From Cyclobacteriaceae bacterium (GTDB lineage Bacteria > Bacteroidota > Bacteroidia > Cytophagales > Cyclobacteriaceae): a stretch of DNA of 12,805 nt. The position numbers and the translations under genes are program-made. The notes under the pieces are model-generated. The model saw only the letters and a program-made list of their open reading frames with translations, ran no database searches and had not been told where the DNA came from. The stretch spans positions 1 through 12,805 of the forward strand of contig JALOMY010000092.1 of assembly GCA_025455225.1 (NCBI GenBank), read 5' to 3'. This document shows positions 1 through 6,882 of this stretch, piece by piece (within the stretch, counting starts at the first letter, position 1; every line of letters begins with the position of its first letter).

Positions 1-929
1 TCCTCCACCTTCAATTTACCTTCATCCTTTTTGGGTATTTCAGCCTGCGGTATTTCTCCCTGGTTATCCAGAATGGCATAAACTACATTGGGTGTTGACC
101 AGCAGACATCCAATCCGATCCTGCCAACTTGTTTTCCCTGGGGAAATCCTGCAATTGATTTGTACCAGGTCTCGCCACCATCATCGGATTTGTAAATCGA
201 AGATCCTTCGCCTCCTTCTTTAAAATCCCAGGCTTTACGAGAGCGATCCCATGAAGAGGCCAGCAATTGATTTGGATTTTTCGGATTGACCACCAAATCG
301 ATAATGCCAGTACTGTCGTTAACAAATAACGTTTTCTTCCAGGTTTTTCCACCATCGGTAGTTTTATAAACACCTCGTTCCGGATTCTTCGTGTATAATG
401 CTCCGATGGCCGCTACCCAAACGGTGTTATTGTCTTGTGGATGAATAATCACCCGGCTGATATGATGCGTGCCGATCAAACCAATAGGTTGCCAGGTCTT
501 TCCACCGTCCGTACTTTTATACATGCCGCTTCCTGCATAGCTTGAACGGCTGCTGTTCTTTTCACCGGTGCCCACGTACAGTATTTTCGGATCGGTTTGG
601 GAAAGTGCAAAATCGCCAATACCGATGGCGTCCATAGTATCGAAAACGGGATCGAACGTGATGCCGTTATTCACGGTTTTGAATATTCCGCCTGAAGCAA
701 AGCCCAGGTAGTATTCCTTGGTATCGTTCAGATTCACCTCAATATCCACGATACGGCCGCCCTGAATGGTGGGGCCGATATTCCGAACCGGGAAATTTTT
801 CAAGATCGAATTCTCAGCCAATGACTGACGCAGCTTATACGATTGTTGAATTTCTGCCTCAGAAGAAGGCTGTGCAAAACCTGATCCTGCCAGGCTCAGC
901 ATCAGAACCGCCAAAAGAATTTGTTTCAT
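1..929 (-). CDS. Secreted BNR/Asp-box propeller protein (sortilin/VPS10-like), N-terminal part
   Basis: An open frame runs from ATG at 929 to the left window edge (309 codons) without a stop, so the C-terminal part is missing. Residues 1-20 form a signal peptide (MKQ, then a hydrophobic core, then GFAQ). The rest reads as beta-propeller blades. Asp-box motifs S/T-x-D-G-G-x-T-W are at about 139-146 (STDGGKTW), 190-197 (TTDGGKTW) and 248-255 (SDDGGETW). NIGPTIQGGRI (about 50-60) and WDRSRKAWDF (about 227-236) are typical of the large Bacteroidota proteins often annotated as glycosyl hydrolase or VPS10-domain protein, which usually reach about 900-1100 residues. The family is secreted or periplasmic; its substrate is generally unknown and the glycosidase label is rarely proven. 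It is divergent from the gene at 1026 across a 96-bp gap, in which I find no perfect promoter for this strand. Confidence 0.85.
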   Translation of the reverse strand, partial: MKQILLAVLMLSLAGSGFAQPSSEAEIQQSYKLRQSLAENSILKNFPVRNIGPTIQGGRIVDIEVNLNDTKEYYLGFASGGIFKTVNNGITFDPVFDTMDAIGIGDFALSQTDPKILYVGTGEKNSSRSSYAGSGMYKSTDGGKTWQPIGLIGTHHISRVIIHPQDNNTVWVAAIGALYTKNPERGVYKTTDGGKTWKKTLFVNDSTGIIDLVVNPKNPNQLLASSWDRSRKAWDFKEGGEGSSIYKSDDGGETWYKSIAGFPQGKQVGRIGLDVCWSTPNVVYAILDNQGEIPQAEIPKKDEGKLKVE

Positions 930-1025
930 TTGAATTTCATATTTGACCTTTAAAATAGGGATTTATTAATATTGACCGATGGTTATTTTGAGAAGATGTT
1001 ATTTTAAAGCTTTATTATTCCTCTG

Positions 1026-1394
1026 ATGCAAAACGATCCGGAATTAAGTGGAAAATACCTGGGGACTATTTCCCGTGATTTTGTTAAGGTAGCCGACACA
1101 ATTAAAGAGGCGTCCTACCAGATCCGGAAACGGGGCTTTTCAGAATATCCCATCTTCCCGATTTGCAAAGAAGAACAACCAATCGGCCAGCTTTTGATCA
1201 ATCAGCACCTGGCCGAATTAGAATGGAATTATTACGCTTCTTTTCTGGATGAATTCATTCAACGAGGATTGATTGACGATGCTAAAAAAGATGCCTTTAT
1301 TGCAGCCTATAAAGACCCGGATGAGTTTTGTTGTTTATTTGTTGTCGATAAAACCTTTACCAATTTCGTATTTATTCCTTACCCGGAGGATTAA
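1026..1394 (+). CDS. Hypothetical protein, 122 residues, upstream of the propeller sensor
   Basis: I do not recognise this family. The product has no signal peptide or membrane segment and is probably cytosolic. It starts amphipathic and charged, has a YPIFPICKEEQPIGQ segment near 42-56, a probable helical middle (LAELEWNYYASFLDEFIQRGL), and an aromatic C-terminus (FVFIPYPED). The start is ATG 1026; no better start is visible. The stop TAA (1392-1394) is directly followed by the ATG of the sensor at 1395, so the two genes are very likely co-transcribed and perhaps translationally coupled. A weak promoter candidate, TTATTTTG at 983-990, has one mismatch to TAnnTTTG. It could be an accessory or partner of the sensor, but only adjacency suggests that. 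Confidence 0.75.
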   Translation: MQNDPELSGKYLGTISRDFVKVADTIKEASYQIRKRGFSEYPIFPICKEEQPIGQLLINQHLAELEWNYYASFLDEFIQRGLIDDAKKDAFIAAYKDPDEFCCLFVVDKTFTNFVFIPYPED

Positions 1395-3785
1395 ATGATT
1401 GTGCGCAGAACATTATCCGTATTATTTACCTTCCTCTCAATATGGATGGTTCCAGCCCAGGAATTACCTGAGAATATTTCTTTTGAACACCTCTCCATTC
1501 CGGGAGCAATTCGCTCTGCCGATATAAACGATGTGATTCAGGATCCGGAAGGTGTAATCTGGATTGCCAGTGACGGATTGTACCGGTACGATGGCCATAA
1601 CTTTAACCGATACGAAAATTTACCCGATGGCAATTCCATCGGAGGTAAAGAAATCAACAGCCTTTTTTACGACCGGGTTGGTAAGCGATTGCTTATTGCT
1701 ACTCGTAATTACGGAATCGTTGAATACAGTTATCAGAATAATGCATTACGACAACTTCCGTCCGTTCAAGGTACGCCTGTTGTTAACTTCATCGAACAAA
1801 CCAGCGATGGAAGAATCTGGGCATCAACTTTCGTTAATAATTTAATCTACATCGATAACGACACGTTAAAACCCTTTACCCAACAAAAGTTCAGCGGTTC
1901 AAGTACAATAGCCTTACTGGCCATGCAAGAGCAGCTTTTTGTAGGCGATGCAGCAAGGATCTATATTATAGCCAACAACCAGCTTGCTGATTCTATTTAT
2001 CTGAAATGGCCGGGGTATCAGTTCAATTCCTTTGCCCGGGTTTCAGCCCTGGCCCATGACCGAAAGGGTAAGCTATACATCGGCACCGAGAAACAAGGTG
2101 TTCTTATTTATGACCTCGTTCAAAAAAAATTCACAAAATTCTTTTCACCGGAAGTAAGTCCCTTCTACAACCGGATTAACCGAATCTTTGTTGATCAGAA
2201 AGGATTGGTGTGGATCCTGACCAAGTCGGGAGGATTGGTGGTTTACAGCCCGGAGAAGGATTCCTTTATTAATCTCATCAAGAATCCATTCTTTCCCAAC
2301 TCCATCAGTGGCGATAACTGTACATCCATTATTGAAGATCAAACCGGTATCATTTGGTTGGGAGCCACCGGTAATCTGAACACATACGATCCTAATAAAA
2401 TCCAGTTCACTCACATCACGCACAACCCTCTCAGTGAAAATTCACTGAGTGACAAAATGGTTCGCGGAATAGTTGAATCCTCAGATGGAAAAATTCTAAT
2501 AGGTACCGATGGCGGTTATATCAATTTTATCGATCCCAGGACACATATTATTGAAAAAATAAAAATCGATGTTCCGGAATCGGATGACGTTTTCGTTGCC
2601 ATGTATTTCCATAATCTTGATGACGGAACATTATTAATCGGTACAAATCGCGGACTATTACAAATGAATCCAAAGAAACGGTCGTTTGAATTCTATAAAC
2701 CTTTGTACCCGGTAATCAAAAATACGCAGGTCCGTCAAATCCTTCAGTCGAAAAACAAGCTTTTCCTCATCGCTACCGGAAAATTAATTCGCTATGATTT
2801 GCAAACCCGGAAGATTGACATTTTTCCAGATTTTTCACAACCCCAGGATAAGGGCGTATTAAATCCAACAGTAATTCAATTTGATCATCATGGACGATTA
2901 TGGATGGGTGTGTACAACGGAGTTTCCCGGATGAATGATGACGATACATTCTCTTACTTTCCTTTTAATGATCAGATTAAAAGGCCCGAAGGTTCCTACC
3001 TGATGGTGCTTTCCATGGAAGAAATCAACGGTAAGTTTTGGCTTGGCACCTTCAATGCCGGTTTATGGCAAATGGAAATTCCGAAGGGAAATGAAACTCC
3101 GGCATTAATCAAAGTAACCGAGCCTGAGTTTCTTAGCTATGCAACCATTTACGGAACACTTGAAGATGAAAAAGGTGATGTCTGGATTAGCACCAACGAG
3201 GGCCTGGCCAAATTCGAAACTGATCGAAACCGGTTAACCCGGTTTTCATTAAGTGAAGGTTTGCAGGAAGAAGAGTTTAACCGGCTGGCGTATTGTAAAA
3301 CCCGGCAAGGATTACTGGTTTTTGGTGGAATTAATGGTATAAATATTTTTAATCCAAGCGATATCACCATTACCACAACACCTACACAGGCTTACCTGAT
3401 CAGCCTTTCAAGTAACGGAAACCCGAATGAACATTATTACCAGGACTTACGCAATCAGTCATCAGTTACGCTCGCATACAGACAAAATTCATTTACCCTG
3501 CAATTTAATGTTCCAAACTATCAACAGCCAGCGCGTTTCTCCGTGGAAACCCTGCTGGAAAATCACGAAAACCAGTGGAGTTCAGTTAGTGGAAACCGGG
3601 TATCGTACAGCAACCTGAAACCGGGTAATTACATTTTCCAGGTGAAAGTGAAAGATCGTGATGGCACCGAACGGATCAGTTCTTTATCCATAGGGGTCGA
3701 TTATCCCTTCTGGTTACAGTGGTGGTTTATTCTAATATCAGTTGCTTTCCTGGGCGTGACAAAGTACGGCTCGAAAAAATATTAA
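1395..3785 (+). CDS. Periplasmic two-component propeller sensor (Reg_prop/Y_Y_Y), frame-broken after its TM segment
   Basis: This is the sensor half of a membrane histidine kinase. Residues 1-22 are a signal peptide ending PAQ. Residues about 40-670 hold a series of propeller motifs of the form G-x-hydrophobic-W/hydrophobic-hydrophobic-G/S, for example GVIWIAS at 53-59, GIIWLG at 318-323, GRLWMG at 500-505 and GDVWIST at 594-600. The number fits the double seven-bladed propeller seen in Bacteroidota hybrid sensors. A Y_Y_Y domain follows (about 690-765, with NQWSSV and SNLKPGNYIFQVKVKDRDG), then one transmembrane helix (about 773-788). The frame then reads only TKYGSKKY before TAA at 3783. 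In this family a coiled coil and a kinase core normally follow the helix. Here they follow in the -1 frame (see 3719-4540). As read, the product would be a membrane-anchored sensor without output. The ligand is unknown; I see no polysaccharide-use genes beside it. Confidence 0.85.
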   Translation: MIVRRTLSVLFTFLSIWMVPAQELPENISFEHLSIPGAIRSADINDVIQDPEGVIWIASDGLYRYDGHNFNRYENLPDGNSIGGKEINSLFYDRVGKRLLIATRNYGIVEYSYQNNALRQLPSVQGTPVVNFIEQTSDGRIWASTFVNNLIYIDNDTLKPFTQQKFSGSSTIALLAMQEQLFVGDAARIYIIANNQLADSIYLKWPGYQFNSFARVSALAHDRKGKLYIGTEKQGVLIYDLVQKKFTKFFSPEVSPFYNRINRIFVDQKGLVWILTKSGGLVVYSPEKDSFINLIKNPFFPNSISGDNCTSIIEDQTGIIWLGATGNLNTYDPNKIQFTHITHNPLSENSLSDKMVRGIVESSDGKILIGTDGGYINFIDPRTHIIEKIKIDVPESDDVFVAMYFHNLDDGTLLIGTNRGLLQMNPKKRSFEFYKPLYPVIKNTQVRQILQSKNKLFLIATGKLIRYDLQTRKIDIFPDFSQPQDKGVLNPTVIQFDHHGRLWMGVYNGVSRMNDDDTFSYFPFNDQIKRPEGSYLMVLSMEEINGKFWLGTFNAGLWQMEIPKGNETPALIKVTEPEFLSYATIYGTLEDEKGDVWISTNEGLAKFETDRNRLTRFSLSEGLQEEEFNRLAYCKTRQGLLVFGGINGINIFNPSDITITTTPTQAYLISLSSNGNPNEHYYQDLRNQSSVTLAYRQNSFTLQFNVPNYQQPARFSVETLLENHENQWSSVSGNRVSYSNLKPGNYIFQVKVKDRDGTERISSLSIGVDYPFWLQWWFILISVAFLGVTKYGSKKY

Positions 3786-4540
3786 AGGAACGAACCCGGG
3801 AAATTGAGGAATCTCGTGCTGAATTGGCGGATCTGAACCAGAAGAAGGACTTAATTTTCTCTATTCTCTCTCATGATTTGCGTGGACCGTTAACCACGCT
3901 GAAAGGATTTCTATCGCTGTTGATCGATAATACCGATGCTCTCCCCAAGGAAGATATTCGCAAACACGCCAACAACATCCGTAACTCCCTGAACAGCTCA
4001 ATAGATCTTCTCGATAACACCCTGTACTGGTCGTTGAGCCAGACAGGTAATATCAGCTTTACACCCACTGATTTTTCGCTTAACAATGTACTTGTAAAAA
4101 TCCACCAGTTATACCAACTCACGGCCGAACAGAAAAAAATTGATCTCCAACTGGAGGTAAAAGATCCCATCCACGTTTATGGTGATGAAAATATGATTTA
4201 CGTGGTTTTCCGTAATCTGGTGTCAAATGCATTGAAGTTTACCAAAGAAGGAAAACGCGTGGATATTCTTGCCTACCAGGAGAATGGCTCTGTGCATATT
4301 ACCATTAAAGACGAAGGCATCGGAATGAGTGCCGATGACTTACTGAAACTTATGGCTGATGATCAGCCCGTGGTGAAAACAGGAACCGCCCTGGAAAAGG
4401 GAACCGGTCTTGGCCTGGTGCTGTGCAAGAACTTTATCCGGTTGAATAAAGGTGACTTTCATATCAAAAGCGAAGAAAAAATTGGAACGGAATTTACCGT
4501 TACCTTGCCGCGTTCAAACCAAAATCAAGTCCGGAAATGA
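3719..4540 (+). CDS. Histidine kinase core (HisKA + HATPase_c), -1 frame continuation of the sensor
   Basis: The cytoplasmic kinase half. Counting from GTG 3719: a coiled-coil linker (about 16-45), the HisKA H-box SILSHDLRGPL with the phospho-accepting His at 52, N-box FRNLVSNALKF at 164-174, G1 box DEGIGM at 198-203, G2 box GTGLGL at 228-233, and the closing strand TEFTVTLP. All catalytic boxes are intact, so the domain should bind ATP and autophosphorylate. No receiver or DNA-binding domain follows, so this would be a classical kinase needing a separate regulator; none is in the window. GTG 3719 is only the first possible start in frame. It lies inside the sensor's TM coding region and lacks an obvious ribosome site, and the next in-frame ATG (4195) is inside the ATPase domain. 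Independent initiation therefore looks unlikely. The 3' end overlaps thiL by 16 bp. Confidence 0.8.
   Translation: MVVYSNISCFPGRDKVRLEKILKERTREIEESRAELADLNQKKDLIFSILSHDLRGPLTTLKGFLSLLIDNTDALPKEDIRKHANNIRNSLNSSIDLLDNTLYWSLSQTGNISFTPTDFSLNNVLVKIHQLYQLTAEQKKIDLQLEVKDPIHVYGDENMIYVVFRNLVSNALKFTKEGKRVDILAYQENGSVHITIKDEGIGMSADDLLKLMADDQPVVKTGTALEKGTGLGLVLCKNFIRLNKGDFHIKSEEKIGTEFTVTLPRSNQNQVRK
3756..3785 (+). other. Frame break between propeller sensor and histidine kinase
   Basis: The sensor frame (codons starting at 3756, 3759 and so on) ends at TAA 3783-3785. The kinase frame is -1 relative to it. A single missing base, or a -1 shift, restores a conventional sensor kinase. An A6 run at 3774-3779 lies just before the stop, and one extra A there would give SKKILKERT. 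However, the kinase frame already matches the usual linker upstream of the A-run (VRLEKILKERTREIEES, from about 3764), which places the most likely break at about 3756-3765. It could be a sequencing or assembly indel, a real recent mutation, or less likely programmed slippage. Confidence 0.75.
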
Positions 4541-5562
4541 TTCCAGCCCTGCGCCTGGAGACGAACGGGTGTTCCCTGTTTTGATACCAGGAAATGTTCA
4601 CCCGGCTTTTCCAGTACATAACCAATCATATGGATATCCGGGTGATTCTTGATCTTTTCAAAATCTTCCTGGCGTATCGTAAATAGAAGTTCGTAATCTT
4701 CGCCCCCGTTTAAGGCACACGTTACCGGGTCTATCTTGAATTCCAGTGCACTGGTTTCGTATGCCGCCTGATCGATCGGAATCTTATCTTCAAAAATCCT
4801 CGAACCTATTTTCGATTGCTCACCGATATGAAACAAATCAGAAGCCAGTCCGTCTGAAACGTCAATCATCGAGGTTGGTAAAATACCCAACTCATCCAGT
4901 TCATAAACAATATCGGTGCGGGCAATGGGTTTCAGTTGGCGCCCAACGAGGTATTCGTACTTTTCCAGCGAAGGCTGCATTTTAGGATTGGACAGATAAA
5001 CTTGTTTCTCACGCTCCAGTATCTGTAAACCAATATAAGATGCCCCAAGATCTCCGGTTACACAAATAATATCATTAGGCTTTGCGCCACTGCGATAGAC
5101 TATTTTATTTTTAGGAACCCTTCCAATAACAGTTACGGAGATTACAAGACCGGAATGAGAAGCGCTGGTATCTCCGCCCACCAGGTCAACTTTATACTGC
5201 TCGCATGCAGCATTAATTCCTTCATACAAGGCATCAACAGCCTCAACGGAAAAGCGGTTGCTTAATGCCAGGCTTATAACAACCTGTTCTGCGCGACCAT
5301 TCATAGCGGCAATATCCGACACATTAACCGATACCGCCTTATGGCCGAGATGCTGAAGCGGTGTAAAGGCCAGATCGAAATGAATACCTTCTGCAAGCAG
5401 ATCAGTGGAAACCAGCACATAATCATAACCTGCATCGATCACGGCCGCATCATCACCGATGCCTTTAATGGTTGACTTGTTTTTGAGTTGAATGTTTGAA
5501 TTGATCCTATTGATCAGTCCAAATTCACCGAGTTCACTGATTTCAGTTCGCTTCTCCGTCAT
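4525..5562 (-). CDS. thiL: Thiamine-monophosphate kinase
   Basis: ThiL phosphorylates thiamine monophosphate to thiamine pyrophosphate with ATP, the last step of cofactor synthesis, in the cytosol. The 345 residues match the usual length. The PurM-like fold motifs appear in order: GIGDDAAVID (34-43), VSTDLLAEGIHFD (51-63), HKAVSVNVSDIAAMNG (74-89, metal/ATP site), DLVGGDTSAS (126-135), VTGDLG (168-173), MIDVSDGLASDL (232-243) and NGGEDYELLFT (285-295). The start ATG 5562 has a -7-like box 28 bp upstream. The stop TGA (4525-4527) lies inside the 3' end of the opposing kinase gene, so the two genes converge with a 16-bp overlap and no terminator between them. It lies 90 bp downstream of the epimerase gene on the same strand. 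No other thiamine gene is in the window. Confidence 0.95.
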   Translation of the reverse strand: MTEKRTEISELGEFGLINRINSNIQLKNKSTIKGIGDDAAVIDAGYDYVLVSTDLLAEGIHFDLAFTPLQHLGHKAVSVNVSDIAAMNGRAEQVVISLALSNRFSVEAVDALYEGINAACEQYKVDLVGGDTSASHSGLVISVTVIGRVPKNKIVYRSGAKPNDIICVTGDLGASYIGLQILEREKQVYLSNPKMQPSLEKYEYLVGRQLKPIARTDIVYELDELGILPTSMIDVSDGLASDLFHIGEQSKIGSRIFEDKIPIDQAAYETSALEFKIDPVTCALNGGEDYELLFTIRQEDFEKIKNHPDIHMIGYVLEKPGEHFLVSKQGTPVRLQAQGWNHFRT

Positions 5563-5590
5563 AATTGTATCACCAATTGGTTGATGTGCG

Positions 5591-5598
5591 CAAAAGTA
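5591..5598 (-). promoter_or_regulatory. Candidate Bacteroidota -7 promoter element for thiL
   Basis: On the minus strand this reads TACTTTTG, a perfect match to TAnnTTTG, 28 bp before the thiL ATG. A transcript would start near 5584. No clear -33 TTG element is visible at the usual spacing. The same octamer stands before the aminopeptidase gene (11170-11177), which supports both calls. Confidence 0.5.
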
Positions 5599-5601
5599 AG
5601 G

Positions 5602-5615
5602 TTATTCATGAATAA
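5602..5615. repeat. 14-bp perfect palindrome next to the thiL -7 element
   Basis: TTATTCATGAATAA is self-complementary. It sits 3 bp upstream of the TACTTTTG box, in the spacer where RNA polymerase would bind. Flanking GG (5600-5601) and CC (5617-5618) extend the symmetry with one unpaired base. The position suits a repressor operator, but no regulator can be named. A second, 10-bp palindrome (ACCAATTGGT, 5572-5581) lies just downstream of the presumed transcription start. Confidence 0.4.
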
Positions 5616-5652
5616 ACCGCTTACCCGATCACTGTGCCATCGTAACGATCAT

Positions 5653-6060
5653 TTACAGGGGCTTGCGTTCCTGGCATAATTCAACCAATACCCCTTGTGT
5701 TGATTTCGGGTGCAAAAAACAAATTGACTTATTATCAGCCCCGTTCTTCGGAGCCGGATTGATAAACTGAAAACCTTTGCTCTGAAACTGGTCAATACTG
5801 CCCGGCAAATCGGTTACTTCAAAAGCCAGATGATGGATCCCTTCTCCCCGCTTCTCAATAAACTTAGCAATGGGGGAATCGGGTTTCGTGGCTTCCAGCA
5901 ATTCAATCTTTACATCCCCGATTCTGAAAAATGAGGTGCGCACGCCTTCCGACTCTACCTCTTCAATTTTATAATGCTCACTGCCCAGCAGCCGGGCAAA
6001 CAAATCGTTGGCTTCGGCCAGATTTTTCACAGCAATGCCAATATGTTCGAGTTTTTGCAT
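5653..6060 (-). CDS. mce: Methylmalonyl-CoA epimerase
   Basis: A VOC-fold metalloenzyme that interconverts (2R)- and (2S)-methylmalonyl-CoA, linking propionyl-CoA to succinyl-CoA through methylmalonyl-CoA mutase. The 135 residues match the family length of about 130-150. The start motif LEHIGIAVKNL places a metal His at 6. The second half has GEGIHHLAFEV (His 76/77) and the end motif GVLVELCQ (Glu 127). KIELLEA (Glu 53) fills the remaining ligand position. This pattern and the KRGEGIHHLAFEV stretch are diagnostic enough to prefer epimerase over a generic glyoxalase. The mutase genes are not in the window. It is divergent from the gene at 6133 and precedes thiL with a 90-bp gap; thiL has its own promoter candidate, so co-transcription is uncertain. 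Confidence 0.92.
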   Translation of the reverse strand: MQKLEHIGIAVKNLAEANDLFARLLGSEHYKIEEVESEGVRTSFFRIGDVKIELLEATKPDSPIAKFIEKRGEGIHHLAFEVTDLPGSIDQFQSKGFQFINPAPKNGADNKSICFLHPKSTQGVLVELCQERKPL

Positions 6061-6066
6061 AATTGT

Positions 6067-6074
6067 TAACTTTG
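6067..6074 (+). promoter_or_regulatory. Candidate -7 promoter element for the 6133-7616 gene cluster
   Basis: TAACTTTG matches TAnnTTTG exactly and lies 58 bp before ATG 6133. A transcript would begin near 6081 and carry the inverted repeat at 6087-6112 in its leader. The -33 element is not clear: the nearest TTTG (6054-6057) is only 9 bp upstream, too close. It is the only exact match in this 72-bp divergent gap. Confidence 0.4.
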
Positions 6075-6086
6075 CTTCAAAATGGT

Positions 6087-6112
6087 AAACTTTTAAACCT
6101 TTTTAAAAGTTT
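6087..6112. repeat. AT-rich 11-bp inverted repeat in the divergent intergenic region
   Basis: The left arm AAACTTTTAAA (6087-6097) and right arm TTTAAAAGTTT (6102-6112) are perfect complements around a 4-base spacer CCTT. It sits between epimerase (minus) and the 6133 gene (plus). It may be an operator for either promoter or a weak leader hairpin ending 20 bases before ATG 6133. With one G-C pair per arm it is unlikely to be a strong terminator. Confidence 0.45.
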
Positions 6113-6132
6113 TAACACATAATTCATAATCC

Positions 6133-6543
6133 ATGATTGAAACAACCAGTGAAATGCATGTAGAGGCAGCCCGCATTCAGGAAGAGATTAAATCGCACCT
6201 GGGCTTGCGGCCGGCTGACCTTGTTTTTGAATACAGCTCATTGGATGGAAAAGTGAAGCTGGACCTGATCACCATTAACCCCCGGCATAACCAATCCTTT
6301 TTATTTCATTCTGAAACCGGGGTCGACAAACTCGATGCCCTTCGAAAAATGTTGATTTATGTTCAGAACTATAAAGAAAAAGAGAACAGCTATACCATTC
6401 AGTGGGTGGCCAAAGGAGATAAAGAGCTCCATACTTCGTATTTCCGGGCAGCCAATGTGATGGATGCCCTTCAAAAATTATATTACGGGCGTGATATGAA
6501 CACACTCACGGTTTTTAGTGTTGTATTGAATCCAGTGTCTTAA
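6133..6543 (+). CDS. Hypothetical protein, 136 residues, upstream of an Fe-S carrier gene
   Basis: I do not recognise a named family. The product is soluble, without signal peptide or TM segment. Residues about 1-25 look helical (EAARIQEEIKSHLGL). The middle alternates strands and charged turns (DLITINPRHNQSFLFHSETG). The end, SYTIQWVAKGDKELHTSYFRAANVMDALQKLYYGR, looks like a strand-helix unit with a small conserved-looking core. The start ATG 6133 follows a candidate promoter and inverted repeat. The stop (6541-6543) is 12 bp before the ATG of the Fe-S carrier, so the two are probably one transcript. That hints at a housekeeping role but does not establish one. Confidence 0.75.
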   Translation: MIETTSEMHVEAARIQEEIKSHLGLRPADLVFEYSSLDGKVKLDLITINPRHNQSFLFHSETGVDKLDALRKMLIYVQNYKEKENSYTIQWVAKGDKELHTSYFRAANVMDALQKLYYGRDMNTLTVFSVVLNPVS

Positions 6544-6555
6544 TTGAGTATTTGT

Positions 6556-6882
6556 ATGATTAGCGTAACGGATAAAGCAAAAGAAAAAATCATTGAACTT
6601 CGTAAACACGAAGGTAAAACAGCCGATCCGAACATTCGGGTATCGGTTAAAGGGGGCGGGTGTTCCGGTTTAATGTACGATCTCGCTTTTGATGAAAGCA
6701 TTAACCCGGCCGACCAGGTATTTGAAGATAAAGGAATCAAGATTCTGGTTGATAAAAAAAGCCTGCTCTACCTGCTGGGCACCACACTCGATTTCTCAGA
6801 CGGGCTGAACGGTAAAGGATTTCAGTTCATCAATCCGAATGCATCAAGAACCTGCGGTTGCGGAGAGAGTTTTTCGGTCTAA
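6556..6882 (+). CDS. IscA/ErpA (HesB-like) iron-sulfur cluster assembly protein
   Basis: An A-type carrier that receives Fe-S clusters and passes them to apoproteins in the cytosol. From ATG 6556 it is 108 residues, the usual size. The three invariant cysteines are present: Cys36 in GGGCSGLMYDL, and Cys100 and Cys102 in TCGCGESF. The segment LDFSDGLNGKGFQFINPNA is also a family hallmark. A TTG at 6544 would add four residues (MSIC). ATG 6556 is preferred because ISVTDKAKEKI is the normal family N-terminus. No isc/suf genes are nearby, so ErpA-like and IscA-like roles cannot be separated. Its last 25 bases overlap the start of the next gene. Confidence 0.93.
   Translation: MISVTDKAKEKIIELRKHEGKTADPNIRVSVKGGGCSGLMYDLAFDESINPADQVFEDKGIKILVDKKSLLYLLGTTLDFSDGLNGKGFQFINPNASRTCGCGESFSV

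Noticed and set aside
2430..2449. 9-bp perfect inverted repeat inside the sensor gene
   Set aside because: It encodes a plausible LSENSLSD stretch in the propeller frame and has no T-run or intergenic context; probably a by-product of coding sequence.
3719..4540. Independent cytosolic kinase gene starting at GTG 3719
   Set aside because: No ribosome site is visible, the N-terminal residues encoded there (MVVYSNISCF) do not resemble the family, and the linker matches a continuation of the sensor.
5563..5652. TPP riboswitch upstream of thiL
   Set aside because: The 90-bp gap shows no recognisable THI-element core; the presumed leader is only about 22 bases.
6544..6555. TTG start for the Fe-S carrier adding four residues
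   Set aside because: ATG 6556 gives the normal family N-terminus; the extra MSIC has no family support.
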